Assembly (NCBI RefSeq): GCF_029852145.1
Contig: NC_079975.1
Coordinates: 6,572,001-6,636,000 of the forward strand
DNA: 64,000 nucleotides
Direction: 5' to 3'
Source of the DNA: Microplitis mediator
Taxonomy: Eukaryota > Arthropoda > Insecta > Hymenoptera > Braconidae
A program made the position numbers and the translations under genes. Shown here piece after piece: positions 21,339-34,008 of the stretch. The notes under the pieces are model-generated. The model made no database searches. It was not told the origin of the DNA and saw only the letters and a program-made list of their open reading frames with translations. Within the stretch, counting starts at the first letter, position 1. The number at the start of each line of letters is the position of its first letter.

Positions 21339-22998
21339 GTCTTTAACCAGAGTTCCGTATCTTTATTTTTGAGATATTTTGAACAGTGAATCCAAGCTGT
21401 CGATAAATCGAATACTTTTTCAGCTCAAGGAAGTGTTTGTATTGATTAAAAAATTTTTTAATAAAATAAAAAAGCAAGGTCAAATCTACCGGATGTTTAG
21501 TCAAGGATTTTAGCAAATGATGATTATAGTCTATAAAGTTTTAACTTATTATACTAGAATTGCTTAAACTTTCGGTATGTTAATTTCACAAGATTTTGCA
21601 TATTCATTTAGAATGATATGAATGCAATTCTATATTCCGGTAAATTCTGTTGTAAATGAATGATTTAAATGTCGTCAAAACCTGTTTTACACATCAGGCA
21701 AACAAAAAAAAAACTACAATGAATTTTAAATGTCATTTTTTCACAGGAAAAGTCATCCAAACCGTATTATATGATAAATTGATTCATTTTTTATTGCGTA
21801 ATTATTATAAGTTGGCGATTAACGACTGCATGATTAAAGTAATGTTCAAAGTACCGCCTAGAAGCTTCCTTAAGATCAGTAAATCGATGTTGCGGATATA
21901 TACATATATATATCGACAGGTACAAAGTCCAAATCAACTTTTTTCATTTTCATTTACATTGGATTCTTACTGAATAATCTCAGTGTTATTTTGTTACAAT
22001 CACTGTAGTAGTATTATCGATGAACTAATCATAAATCCCTCCTTCTTATAACCTTGAAAAAAGTCCACTACGCTTTTAATTTATTGCTAATTTATAAAAT
22101 TTCATTAATTTTTTTTTTCCTTTAGTAAACTGCATTAAACATCTCATTGTGTGAAATATTTACACCGAAAAATATTTTCAGATACAATTTAACTTTTTAA
22201 AATTCTTTATAAAAGTAATTTTCCTACTTTGTATAAATTTGAAACTAATTATGAATAAAAAAAAAATATATAAATGCAGTAGGAACTAGATTATGCTACT
22301 TAACAGTTTATTGCACCATAAATGTATAATTGTTACTTATTAAGAAGACCAACTATTACACTCGATATGTCATTAGATTTTTCTACAAAAATTTACGTAA
22401 TATTTAATAGTTAATTAGTTGGTTCTTTAGATTTAATAATACATTGTAAACATTTTTACAACCATAAAATAATATTTTCAAAACGACATATCTCAATAAA
22501 CTGGTAAATTTACAAAGGATCAAAATTTTAATGTATTCTGTAAAAAAAATATTGTATATATGGGAAACTCATGCTGAGGAATTGTAATTTCCGACTGTGC
22601 TATAAGATATGAGATGAGATGAATCACGTTTATGTTGATAGTTGTAACGATCAATATTCTATTATTCTGATAATTGTATAATCATCGGGAATTTTCTTAT
22701 TATGATCGGGGTTTACACTCCTGATTAAAACTTAAGATAATATTTCATAGACATATAATTATTGTTTTCCGCATTTAAATATTCTATACATTCCTACATT
22801 AAAGAAAGTAGACGGTTTCACAAGAGTCAATCGGAAAATGGTACAATACTTTTGTTCAAAAATTTAAATCAGACTTAAAAAAAAAAGTTAAACTTATTAA
22901 TTGTTTTTTAATTTTTTAGTCATTAAGAAATTTGGTGGTTATTGCTTATTGATAAAAAACACTTTTTTGAAAGTTATATTACTGTATTTAGCGTTTGA
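21339..22998. other. AT-rich intergenic stretch
   Basis: A 105-codon ORF (21656-21973, plus) has no recognisable domain and biased low-complexity codons. I do not call it a gene. Nothing else is seen. Confidence 0.3.
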
Positions 22999-23768
22999 TA
23001 TAGGGGAAGGGGGGCAAAATGGGCCCCTTAAGAAAAAAATTTTCAAATCCGCACTTTTTTTACTTGTTTTATTTTTTTTTACTTTCTTGCCAAGTATTTG
23101 ACCTTAATTTGTTCTGTCCATTAAAAATAAAAAATTTAAAAATGTGGGGCAAATGGGCCCCCCTCAAAAAAATTTTTAGAATGTGAGTTTTTCAGCTTGT
23201 TTCACTTTTTTTTCCTTCTGCCGAGTTTTTGATGTAACTTTGCTGTGTCTATCAAAATTAAAAAATTCTGAAAAGTTGGGTAAAACGGGCCCCCAACAAA
23301 AATCAATGTATGTTTCTCGCTTGTTTTATATTTTGAAACTTTTTGCTATGTATTTATGAGTTTTACTGCAGCATAAAAAGGAGTTGATAGAGAAGATTTG
23401 GACTTTAAAATAATTTAATTCAAAGCTTCCTGTTGAATTACTATTCGATTAATTCGAAAAAATTGAATTTTCGTGTCAAAACATATAATGTTTCAAATAA
23501 ACCCTCCTTCAATAAGCCCCTTATCATAATTCTTTAATTATTTCTGTTAAAAAAGTTTTAGGAACCCGTTTGGCTAAAAAATATTCGTAGGTTTTCAAAG
23601 TCTAGGCAGCCCATTTTACCCCCACCCCCAAAAAATTTTTAATGTCAAAAATTTTGGGAGGACCATTCTGTCACAGTGTCCCATTTTGCCCCTCTCCCCG
23701 CCCCAAACACTTTTCATGTTAAAAATTTTGGGAGGTGCATTTTGCCCCCCCCCCCTTCCCCTACCTAT
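22999..23768. mobile_element. GGGGCAAAATGGGCCCC element with inverted ends
   Basis: The left end TATAGGGGAAGGGGGGCAAAA is mirrored by TTTTGCCCCCC...CCCCTACCTATA at 23740-23768. Internal GGGGCAAATGGGCCCCCC-like motifs recur (about 23020, 23145, 23280) with complements at 23610-23700. No transposase is visible. Distant relatives are at about 7111-7165 and 62381-62818. Confidence 0.55.
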
Positions 23769-24112
23769 AGTAGGAAAAATCTGGAAAACGTTGACACTGC
23801 AAGCCAGCTCTAATACTTCCCCGTGTTTGGAGCTCTTTGAGCTCTGGAACATTATTTTAACTTTTCGAAAACGACAATACTCTTGAGTGAATTGGTATTT
23901 TCCAAGCCTTCATGCTCAAAAAAAGTTGCATTATATAATACACTCTGAAAATCCAAGACATCGAAGATAATTGAAAAATAATAGCGATATGTTAATTTTT
24001 TTCACAGTCATGTTGATAAAATCAATGACGTCGGACAGGAGCAATAGCAATGATTTCGATGGAAAGTTTAGTGAGACTTTGAATTAGATCAGAGCGTTAT
24101 ATATGAGAAAAA

Positions 24113-24445
24113 TACACGGAAAAAAAATAGTGGAAAAATTAAACGTATTTCCCGGATTTATTATAGTTTTGAATATCAGCAAAGTCCCTCTACTTCAAAA
24201 CAATAAAACTTACATTATTTCTGAGACGTAGCAATGATTACAGTTTCATATAAGACTTTTTTCAGTAACAGGTTTTCTTATAGATTATAAACTAATATTA
24301 AATTGGCATCTATAATTACAATTACTTTATCACACAAAGTAGTTTCAATTATTACAGTGCAAACTATAATACTTGAAGGTTTTCATACAAGGGCTCTGTT
24401 TTTGCACTAAGAACTGTAATTTTTTCACTGCTGTTTTCCGTATGT
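24113..24445. repeat. TACACGGA-bounded element, short copy
   Basis: Left TACACGGAAAAAAAATAGTG, right CACTGCTGTTTTCCGTATG (inverted). The interior has partial complementarity. Same terminal family as 3399, 7262, 8830 and 20307. Confidence 0.5.
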
Positions 24446-26558
24446 AAAAAACGCCGATTTTTGAAATCTCTGTTGATAATATTTCAAACAAACCGGTGGA
24501 GCCGATATAATTTTTACAACATTCAGGAAATTACATTATAAATTGTTAGTTCTTTAATTATTCGTCACCGATATCTTCATAAAAATCAAGCGATTTTGAT
24601 ATTTAATTTGGTATTTAACGCAGTTTTTTTAGCTTCTAACGCTGATGAAATTTCTACACCAATCGATCTAACGATTTTTATTTTATTAGAAAAAAACACT
24701 TTTCTGAAATTTTTTGACACCTATATCTCTTAAACAGATTATTAAATTTCGATGGGGTTTTCAGAACTTCACTTGATGCGGTTTTCAGAGCTTTGTAGCT
24801 GATTAGATTTTGAAATTAACCCATAGATTATGATAAAAGTCATCCGAAGAAAACCTTTTTTAAAAAATTTCGTTATTGTAGAAATACGAAATCCGCCAGC
24901 TATTGACCTCCATATGATTATTATAATAATGAATCAGGTAAAATATTGGAAGGACACAGAAACTGCAATCAAAAGAGTAGTTTAGCACTTCACGGAAACC
25001 AAATCTTTATTTTGGGATGCCATTAATTCTTAATGATCAACAACAGTCTAGGTTCCCTCCCAATATTTTACCTGTGGCCTCTGCTGAGTCCTTCGACTAA
25101 CTGCATTTCTCTTTGCACTGCATCAATTATATATTAAAACATCGAGACAGTGCTGAATTTCAGGTTTTTTACGGGAACATCGAGGTAGTCCACCTCTCAT
25201 TCAGCTGGTTAATTATCATGTCTACGGATAGACAGCTTCGATGTTTTTCAAATGTTTACCTGCGGTATTTCCGTTACAAGGGCTTAGAACGCATTGTCAA
25301 AAATAGTTTTTGAATAAATTTAGCTCATTTAACCAATAAACCAATAAACATTACGAGAACGTATACGTTATAAGAAAAGTAATAATTGGCTTTTCTAACT
25401 TTTTGTTTTGGACAACCGGTAAAAGCATCAATTGATTCAAATCGTTTTCTTACTATTTGAAAAAATCAGTGAAGATTTGTCTGATTCTAATTTGAGACTA
25501 TTTTAATCAGTATTTCTTGAAGATTATGTTGGTTGTTTTTTCATATCAATAGTGAAGCTCTGTTTCTAGCCCTAATCAAAAATGATGATTTGTAGTAATT
25601 CGAACTCAAATCATGTTAAGTAATTACACATATTCAAATAATTTCAAATCATACCTCTTATGGACATTTAACATTGTAAACTATTTCAAATAATCTTTTT
25701 AATCAGGGGAAGTTTGACGTCAAATTAATGGTTAGGGAGATGGAAGAGGTAGAAGAACAGTGGGGGTTGTTGAAGAGTTCGTAAGGCGTAGAAGAGTTGA
25801 TGGATTAAATCATATTTTTATTGAATAATTGAACCATTTTATTATTTGGTATTGGTTTTGTTATATAAGTAACAATTAATTTTTTTTATCCAATGTTGTT
25901 ATTATTATTATTAGGTATTATTGTTGTTATTATTATTCAATTTATTTATTTGTTATATTTTTCGATAGTGAAATCTTGGTTCCCTAAGGGCTGTAAGATA
26001 AAACATATATGTAGTTCTACGATTTAAAAGAAAAACAAACTTTATATTATCTTATATAACAATAAGAATTTGTAATTGATGTCATTCATGTATTTCTTTA
26101 CGAAAATAGCAACATGCAGATGTAAACTCTCGATACGTTTCTATGGTGACAATCCAACGACATCTTTTGAATTAAGTATTCGGTTGATGCAATGAGATTT
26201 TATGAGTTGGAGTGCTGATTCCTTCTTTGAATTAATCCATCAAGTATATGTTGACAGTTAACTGTAGGAAATTTCAATTTTGCTATGTATTTGTTTAAAT
26301 AATCATTTATGTTATACATGATTTATTTAAAAATTACCTAATTTAAGCCCACCATTTCAATCCCCCATAACTTAATTAAATAATAAAAACACTGTTCAAC
26401 TATAGTGATCTAGTAAGTAAAAGTATTCACAAAATTAAATATTTTCAAAACCGAAAAATATTTCAACACCGCTTTCGGTGTTGAAATTTAGCACCGAATA
26501 TTTTAACACCTACACCGCCTGGGCTTACCCCAGATTTTTTTACAGTGTATATTTATGC
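24446..26558. other. Intergenic stretch with small inverted repeats
   Basis: 24936-25074 is a 139-bp unit with a perfect 15-bp inverted repeat (CAGGTAAAATATTGG and its complement). 25570-25708 is a CCCTAATCA...TTAATCAGGG element of the CCCTGATT family with a self-complementary interior. The rest is AT-rich with no recognised gene. Confidence 0.45.
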
Positions 26559-27275
26559 ACGCAAAAAAATAAATGATAAATTTTATTCGGATTTTCAATT
26601 GATTTTTATTGTTTGAACAATCAACCCGCATCAAAGAAGGTAATTCATAAATAATATAATATTGAAAGCGAAAAAGTATAAGAGCGATTCTCTAAAATAT
26701 ATTGATATGAAAAAGAAAATTGTCACTTTTAGTTTTTAAATTTTATTGTTTGAAATGATAAAATACGTCATCTTGCCGTCTAGATATGGCCGCGCATCAG
26801 TAGTACTTTAGGTTAATTCTTTCACATACATTAAAAGCTTACAAACACAAGTAAAATTTCATTGTTTCAAACTATAAAAACTGATACGCTTAGGATATAC
26901 TTTTTGACAATTTGAAGAAAGTAATAATTATATACCGTTGTACATAAAATCAATTGTTCGACATTGAAAATTTTATTTATCATACTGAATGTTTATTTAC
27001 TTTTTTACTACAAACTTAAATGTTCCAAACATCGAATGTTGAAGCTGAAACGTTAAATTATTATAATTTCATTTTTTTATCTACCGAACAGTAATTTATA
27101 TTACTTGTAACATGATTTATTTACATATAAACTTTAAATTTCAATATTTAAATTAAGATTATTATAATATATTCAATAAAACCACGAAATTACTGTTTGA
27201 AATGATATAAAATTGTGACCACATTCTAAATTTTTAGTTATCAATTACTAATTTTTATCATTCATTTTTTTGCGT
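26559..27275. mobile_element. ACGCAAAAAAAT element, 717 bp, copy 1
   Basis: Bounded by ACGCAAAAAAATAAATGATA and its mirrored end ATTCATTTTTTTGCGT. It is a reverse-complement copy of 30372-31562 without that copy's 473-bp insertion. No ORF. It lies about 0.5 kb upstream of the proposed elongase 1 promoter. Confidence 0.7.
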
Positions 27276-27785
27276 GGAAAAAAAATATTCACTAAAAAAT
27301 TCCGTTTTTTTTACTTTTTTGCAACAAAAATAAACAGCTAATTTCGTAGATTCACTTCATTTTTTGTTAGTGACAAATACTTTACTGATTCCATGAATTT
27401 CGTAAGTAAATAGTAAACATCATCGTACATACAGCATTAGCATAGATAAAGCGCGCGAAGCGAGAAGAGCGCGCGAATTATAATTACAAGTAGGGCAGGA
27501 AAATCCAGAAAGATCTACAAATATCTCGAAGTATTTACCTGAGATAGAATGGCTATAAACTTATGATATTCTTATTACATTTTTACGAAATAAGCGACAA
27601 ACTAAATGACTGTAAAAAAAAGTATATTTATATAATTATCATTTAATTGAATGAAATTAACAAAAAATAAAATAAAATGATATGAAACGTTTTATCGACG
27701 TAAAGATGGAATTATCTGTTGGTGGGGAATTACTGTATAGCCACACTATATGCTTTACCTTGTCACGTTTCTCCCACTGAGGAGA

Positions 27786-27816
27786 TATAAGGCTCTGTCT
27801 TAACTTCAATAAGTCA
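27786..27816 (+). promoter_or_regulatory. Candidate TATA/Inr core promoter of elongase 1
   Basis: TATAAGG at 27786-27792 and the arthropod initiator TCAGTT at 27814-27819, with the presumptive +1 A at 27816, exactly 30 bp from the first T of the TATA box. A non-coding first exon could run from 27816 to a donor at about 28012 (AAATAAAG|GTAATT), spliced to the coding exon at 29769. The spacing is good; the assignment to this gene is inference. Confidence 0.4.
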
Positions 27817-28012
27817 GTTGACTACTGTCCGTTGAATGTCAGACTAAAATTCATTTATTGCATGAACAATACTATCATTTTATAAATATTTGTTAGTTTA
27901 AAAATTTTATTTCAAAAATATTAATCAAAAATAAAACTGTGTAAAAATTATCCATTGTCACGGCAATAATTGCGCTACAGTTGATATAGTTCGTTTAAGA
28001 ACAGAAATAAAG

Positions 28013-28720
28013 GTAATTAATGAAAAACAAAACTCCATACATATTTATAACAACTTAGATAACATAGGATAACTTATTATAACTTAGTAAAGGCGTATTG
28101 TGAAGATGATCATGAGATATATTTTTGTAGAGAATCGAATACACCAAAAAGGTGTCTAATCACTTTATGATACATCCAATTTTTCAAAAGTTGTGGAAGG
28201 TCTAAGTCGAATCCATGGTAAATTGAACTATTATGTGATTTCTTTGACGGAAATTTAAATCGAAATTCGTAATAGCTTTTAGTTATTTGCATTCAAAAGT
28301 CAATTTGATCCAAGAAATCGTACTCTGGCCGATTCTAATTGATTACTATTAAATGCAAATAACTGAAGAACTTTTGAAAATTTTGGAAACTTTGTGGAAA
28401 ATAAAACGATCTACAAATGAGGACCTACAACATCATGCGATTAGTTTTAAAACTTCGCCAGAAATGTCAGATAATACTAAAATTTACTATGAATTCAACT
28501 TTGAGCTTACGTAACTTTTGAAAAATTGGATGGATCATAAAATAATTGGACGCCTTTTTGGTAGAGCGGTTGATTCCCTACAAAATATATCCTGAGCTCA
28601 ACTTTCAATATTAATATTAAGGGCTGAAATTTTAACTGAATCTAAATTTTGGTATTTGTTGCCGAAATTCTAAGACTAATTATAAAAAAAAATAATTTAT
28701 GGTTTTAACCAACCTAATAT
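28013..28720. other. Probable 5' intron of elongase 1, no gene
   Basis: AT-rich. It contains weakly mirrored segments around 28150-28600 (AACTTTTGAAAAATTGGATG and its complement), suggesting an old palindromic insertion. Nothing coding. Confidence 0.35.
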
Positions 28721-28962
28721 ATAGGGTAGAAGTAGGGTAGAATTTGTGGCCACTGCTCCATTTTTGGACATTGAATACTTTATTTTAATTAATAAAAAAG
28801 TATAAAATGAAATTTCCATTTTAATAGTGGGATAAAAGTATCTTTGAGCATATTTTTGAAAATAAATTATGTCATTGTGTATTTTACATATTATTTTATT
28901 AAAATTTTTCCAGTGTCCAAAACTGGGCCTAAAGTGACCAAAAACGGTACCTCTACCCTATA
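28721..28962. mobile_element. ATAGGGTAGA MITE, copy 1
   Basis: About 242 bp with inverted ends ATAGGGTAGAAGTA and TACCTCTACCCTAT. The interior begins GTGGCCACTGCTCCATTTTT and ends CCAAAACTGGGCC. A second copy is at 38572-38807 with the same order of motifs. Non-coding. Confidence 0.65.
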
Positions 28963-29768
28963 TGTATTTATTTATTTACTGTGTAAAATTGAAACATTAA
29001 ATTTTCTGCATTACGAGACTGGTTAATGTATTTTACATTCTTGATAACGAATCCACTTTGTCTTGTTTGTTTTGTTTACAGCACTCAAGTTATACTGATA
29101 CAATGTATATAATAAACTAGTGCAATTATCGATAATGATAACATTACTTCTATTTTATTTATGAATAACCTTGGAAATACACCTTCAATAATTTTGCAAG
29201 TCGTTTAGAACAAACATTGTAACAAATACCTGTTGAAAGTACATTTGTTGCAGTTTTATTTCGGTTTTTACAATGTTTTTATTTTTACTTTATTAAAAAT
29301 TCTAAGTAAAAAAATATATATATATATATATATATATACTTCTTACATCGTATTCAAAAGATAGTTTTATAGATGACTATTTTAATGTTGTAGAAACAAG
29401 TTTCCACTTTTCCTTTCAGCTTCCGAAGATTGCAAAATCACGTGCCAAGTGAAGGAGAGAATGAATGAAAGAAAATCAGATATTAGTTAATCGGGTTTAA
29501 AAATAGTTACGCATTACGCGATAGCAAGTTTGTAGACCTTCGTCATTGATCAACCTAGATTTAAAACCTTCTCGAAATTGACAAATAGTTTCTTGTAAAA
29601 TGGTCTATCAATTTTTTGTGTAATGTACATTGGCCTTAGAATGATTTTTTTTCTTTTTTTTATAGAATATTTCGTTGTTTTTGTTATTTAATTCTAGTAA
29701 CATATTTTTTCTTATGTATATACTCCATATTCATTATAAAATTTGAAGTGTTTTTTCTTTAATTACAG
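28963..29768. other. Stretch before elongase 1 exon 1
   Basis: Includes a TA microsatellite (about 29309-29337) and ends in the polypyrimidine tract and acceptor (TTTAATTACAG) immediately before the ATG at 29769. No other gene. Confidence 0.4.
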
Positions 29769-32415
29769 ATGGTGGGGTGGTGGCAAACTTTATCGGAAAA
29801 TTATCATGACTTGATGAATAAAAAGGGAGATCCACGAGTCAACGACTGGTTCATGATGAGTGGACCACTTCCTACACTTGTGATTTGTATTTCTTACGCT
29901 TATTTTGTTAAAGTTATTGGTCCGAAGTTTATGGAAAATCGTAAACCATTTTCTCTAAGACGAACTATGATAGTTTATAATTTATTTCAAGTAATATTTT
30001 CAGCTTGGCTTTTCTATGAGGTATTTAAAAACAGCTTAAACTTTCCCGCGAAAAAAAAAATCGTTGAAAAAGTTTTTTCTCACCTCCGGGCGGAAAGCGT
30101 CAACTTTCGTCCCGCTGTGCAAAACGAAGTTGCCGCTTTCCGCCTCCGTCGAGGAGAAAAATAGTATACACTCCTCGGGAAGTAAATAAGAAAGCCTCAG
30201 ATCACATGTTTGTTGACCTCGGCTTCGCCTCGGCCAACAATTACATGTGATCTGAGACATTTCTTACTTTACTTCCCTAGGTGTGTAAAATACTATTTTT
30301 CTTTGTATTTTCAAAAATTAGAAAATAACCAACACTTTTTCAACGGTTTTTTTAAGCGGCTTATATATTACACGCAAAAAAATGAATTATAAAAATTAGT
30401 AATTGATAACTAAAAATTTAGAATGTGGTCACAATTTAATATCATTTCAAACAGTAATTTCGTGGTTTTATTGAATATATTAAAATAATCTCAATTTACA
30501 TATTGAAATTTTAGTTTATATGTAAATAAATCAGGTTACGAGTAATAGAAATTACTGTTCGGTAGATAAAAAAATGAAATTATAATAATTTAACGTTTCA
30601 GCTTCAACATTCGATGTTTGGAACATTTAAGTTTATAGTAAAAACCCGAGTCGAAATTTAAAACGTATCTCAAACGTCTCAGGCGTTCAAAGCGGATCTT
30701 AAGCGTCTCAGGCGTTTAAAACGTAAATTAAGATGTCTCAGGCGTTAAGAGTGTGTTTAAAACTTTTCAATAATTTTTTAATTCCGATCAAAATTAGAAA
30801 GGTCATGTACTGGGTATTAGGTAAAATTTTTTTTCCCATTTTTCGTTAAGTTATGACCTCTATGATGTTTTTATGATATTTCGGGCCAATATGTGATATA
30901 TGGGGCATAATGGACCACTCGAAAAAAAATTGGGAAAACGGTTGACCCTAATGGCCATCCCTGCAACTTCCCACTTATTCCATACTTAAGCGCTTAAAAT
31001 TGCATTTATTACGTTTTTGAGCTGAAATGTTTCAATCACGCTTGCAACGTCTGAGACGCTTGACATACGCTTTAAACGCCCAAGACGCTTGAGATACGTT
31101 TTAAATTTCGACTCGGGAAAGTAAAAAAACATTCAGCATGATAAATAAAATTTTCAATGTCGAACAATTGATTTTATGTACAACGGTATATAATTATTAC
31201 TTTCTTCAAATTGTCAAAAAGTATATCTTAAGCGCATCGGTTTTTATAGTTTGAAACAATAAAATTTTACTTGTGTTTGTAAGCTTTTAATGTATGTGAA
31301 AGAATTAACCTAAAGTATTACTGATGCGTGACCATATCTATATGGCAAAATGACGTATTTGATCATTTTTAACAATAAAATTTAAAGACCAAGAGTCACT
31401 ATTTTCTTTTTCATATCAATATATTTTAGAGAATCATTCTTATACTTTTTCGCTTTCAATATTATATTATTTATGAATTACCTTTTTTGATGCGGGTTTA
31501 TTGTTCAAACAAAAAAAATGAATTGAAAATCCGAATAAAATTTATCATTTATTTTTTTGCGTGTATGTTTATACTTGTCTGTAGTTGTTGAGTTATAACT
31601 AATTCATTTTTATTACCATTCTTAGAGTCTAGCAAGTGGTTGGTGGAACGATTATTCGTTCAGATGTCAGCCGGTTGATTATTCTAGAAACCCAAAAGCT
31701 TTGAGAATGGCAAGAGGCTGTTGGTGGTATTATATGTCGAAATTTACAGAATTCGCAGACACTATTTTCTTCGTACTTCGAAAAAAGAACAACCAAATTT
31801 CTACCCTCCATGTTATACATCACGGAATAATGCCCATGTCCACGTGGTTTGGTGTTAAATTTACTCCAGGTAATTTTATTTTGTATTTAAATTTTTTTAC
31901 TCTAAATTCTCAATCAATTTCTTAATAATATAAATGTATTAGGTGGTCATTCAACATTCTTTGGACTGCTCAACACATTCGTACACATAGTTATGTACGG
32001 ATACTATTTACTTGCTGCCCTTGGGCCTCGAATACAGCCATATTTATGGTGGAAAAAATATTTGACAGCTCTTCAGATGGTACAGTTTATTCTTGTAATG
32101 GTACACGCATTCCAGCTTTTATTTACTAAGTGCGATTATCCCAAGGCTTTTGTTTGGTGGATCGGACTTCACTCGATTCTCTTTTTTTACCTTTTTAAGA
32201 CCTTCTATGTCCAAGCGTATACTAAGAAAAATTTAAAAAATATGCCTGCATCTATTAAAGAGGAAAAGACTGCAATAATATACAATAACAATGACCATAA
32301 TTCGCGGATATCAAAAAAAGAAAACGGTATTATTTATTCTAACGAGTACAAATTAACTAATGACTTGGCTATTGACAATAGTTTAAGAAATCGTGTTTTT
32401 ATTAACAGTCATTAA
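29769..32415 (+). CDS. Very-long-chain fatty acid elongase 1 (ELOVL family)
   Basis: Coding exons 29769-30020, 31626-31869, 31943-32415 (969 nt, 322 residues). ELOVL enzymes are multipass ER proteins that catalyse condensation of acyl-CoA with malonyl-CoA, the rate-limiting step of two-carbon fatty acid elongation. Visible signatures are DPRVNDWFMMS near residue 21, KFTEFADT (123-130), the catalytic histidine box HVIHH (146-150), HIVMYGYY, and TALQMVQF. The ATG lies directly at the exon start after TTACAG, so the 5' UTR is on at least one upstream exon (candidate promoter at 27786). The C-terminal 60 residues are polar and end in INSH, without a dilysine ER-retrieval motif. Intron 1 holds a GC-rich hairpin element and a nested transposon. 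A likely poly(A) signal AATAAA is at 32684-32689. Chain-length specificity cannot be told from sequence. Confidence 0.95.
30036..30300. mobile_element. GC-rich hairpin repeat, copy 1 (elongase 1 intron 1)
   Basis: Two adjacent hairpins. One is formed by CACCTCCGGGCGGAAAGCG with CGCTTTCCGCCTCCG. The second, larger one is formed by arms ending CCTCAGATCACATGT and ACATGTGATCTGAG around a loop stem CCTCGGCTTCGCCTCGG. The same elements, inverted, are at 56385-56600. It is much richer in GC than its surroundings. Confidence 0.6.
30372..31562. mobile_element. ACGCAAAAAAAT element, copy 2 (inverted, with nested insertion)
   Basis: Same element as 26559-27275 in opposite orientation; 1191 bp because a 473-bp element interrupts it at 30645-31117. 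Removing that insertion leaves about 718 bp, matching copy 1. It occupies most of elongase 1 intron 1. Confidence 0.75.
30645..31117. mobile_element. Nested CCCGAGTCG element
   Basis: The left end CCCGAGTCGAAATTTAAAAC is the perfect reverse complement of the right end. The subterminal parts carry repeats of CGTCTCAGGCGTTTAAA and complements (TTTAAACGCCCAAGACGC). Copy 1 of the host element has an uninterrupted AGTAAAAAAGTAAA at the insertion point. No ORF. Confidence 0.7.
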
Positions 32416-32700
32416 TGAATCAATTAAAATAACAAAACGTTTATCAGTGTGACTTAATACATTTCCAGTTCTATTGTATAAATTCTACGTTCCTTTATTA
32501 TCTGGGACATTTGTTAACAATAGATATACATTATTATTTTTTTTTCCTTTTTTAACTAGTTTCAATTTCATTTGTTCTCTGTATCATGAGTGCAAAGTGC
32601 TTACAAAGTACATACAAGTCACATATTTTATAATTAAGATATTCTTAATTACGGACCCAAAGAAATTATTTATGATATTATGGAATAAAAATATCCATAC
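32416..32700 (+). other. 3' UTR of elongase 1
   Basis: Sequence after the TAA at 32413 leading to the AATAAA at 32684-32689, inside ATGGAATAAAAATATCC. The cleavage site would fall just after 32700. Confidence 0.5.
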
Positions 32701-32829
32701 TGTTTTCCTTTCTTGTGGAAAGTAAGCTTTTAAGTGGAGGTGATAGAGTATAATATTATGGAGGCGATATAATATAATATTATTTTAATTGAGTCGGATC
32801 ATCAATTAATAACTTAAGCCTTCATAGCA

Positions 32830-33625
32830 ACCCTGATTAAGAAAAATGATTTAATCCATGCTAAAAAAGGATTCATCAAAATCAACACACACTGTGTGTA
32901 AAACGAACGTTTTACATTTGATTATATGTTACTTTAACATTTTGTGAGTGTTAATAGTTATTTTCGATACGTATGCGGAACGGTAGGGATTCTGACGGCT
33001 TGAAGTGACGTCACGAGTTTGAGGCTATGGGCGCTTTCTTATCAAGACTGAGTTAGTTATCCGGTCGAGCGAAGCGAAGGTCAGGGTCCCTACCTTTGAG
33101 CATAAAGTATCGAACAAAATTTTTTGTCATATCAACGGCGGAAGTTGAATTTGAGAGAGAAACAGTCAAAAATGTTTCAAATCGTGTAGAAATGTAGAGA
33201 CAGATAGAGAGAGAGAAGTTACTTTTCGATACAAGTTCGAGGGAAGTTAACCAAACTATAGATTGCCAGAAATCGTATAGTTTGCGCCCTCTGCATGTCG
33301 CTTGAAAATTCAACTTTCGCGGTTGATGTGACAAAAAAAAAGTTACACACGTATACGTTAAAAATAAAAATTTTCCAAGAATTCTTTTGTGATGGCCGAC
33401 ATTATTTTTAACATATTTTGTGTGTTGATTTGATAGTAACATATGAAAAGTGTTATTTTCAAATAAAATGACATTTTTGTGTGTTAAAAAATCAATCAAT
33501 TGCGGCAGTTCAAACAAGATAAATACTGTGTGTTGAATTGGCACACAAAAGTGTTAAAAATTCAACACTCAGAATTTTAACACACGTTTTTTTTACACTT
33601 TGACGATTCGTTTTTTACTGTGTAT
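32830..33625. repeat. Composite repeat with inverted ACACA/GTGTTAA segments
   Basis: Segments near 32885-32960 (CACTGTGTGTAAAACGAACG, AACATTTTGTGAGTGTTAA) recur in mirrored form at 33400-33622. A middle block (about 32970-33400) differs in composition and has its own partly mirrored pieces (GGTAGGGATTCTGACGG / GGTCAGGGTCCCTACC). This looks like one inverted-end element with another inserted. The 163-codon minus ORF here is not recognised and spans the mirrored pieces. Confidence 0.4.
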
Positions 33626-34008
33626 ATATACATAGATATGTATTAGTCGATTCAAATTTTTTAAAATCATTCCAAATTGTTTTTAATCATTTAAAATAAC
33701 TTTTCTTAATAAGGGAACTGACGACTGAAAGAGAATACTGACATGTACTAAAAAAAACTAAGTTATATTTTACATGTAAGATGTTAGTGAAATATATATA
33801 CTTAGTTTAAAGTTTTTTATTTTCATAAAAATAAATAGTTTTAATATTGTAATTAATAATTTATCTGTTGAATAATAAATAATAAAACGATAAATTTTGT
33901 ATAATTAAAAAATAAATTTGTTTTATAATAATTTTAGAAAAAGCCATTTGTGGATAAACAGGGTAAAAATTTATTTTGTAAAGATTGTAATGATATTTTA
34001 TCGATAAG

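Noticed and set aside
29309..29337. TA-rich run considered as a TATA promoter for elongase 1
   Set aside because: It is a plain TA microsatellite, and the coding exon begins after a splice acceptor, so a promoter this close is unnecessary; 27786 has better TATA/Inr spacing.
33053..33544. 163-codon minus-strand ORF
   Set aside because: It spans mirrored repeat segments, has no recognisable domain and no splice context; treated as part of a composite repeat.
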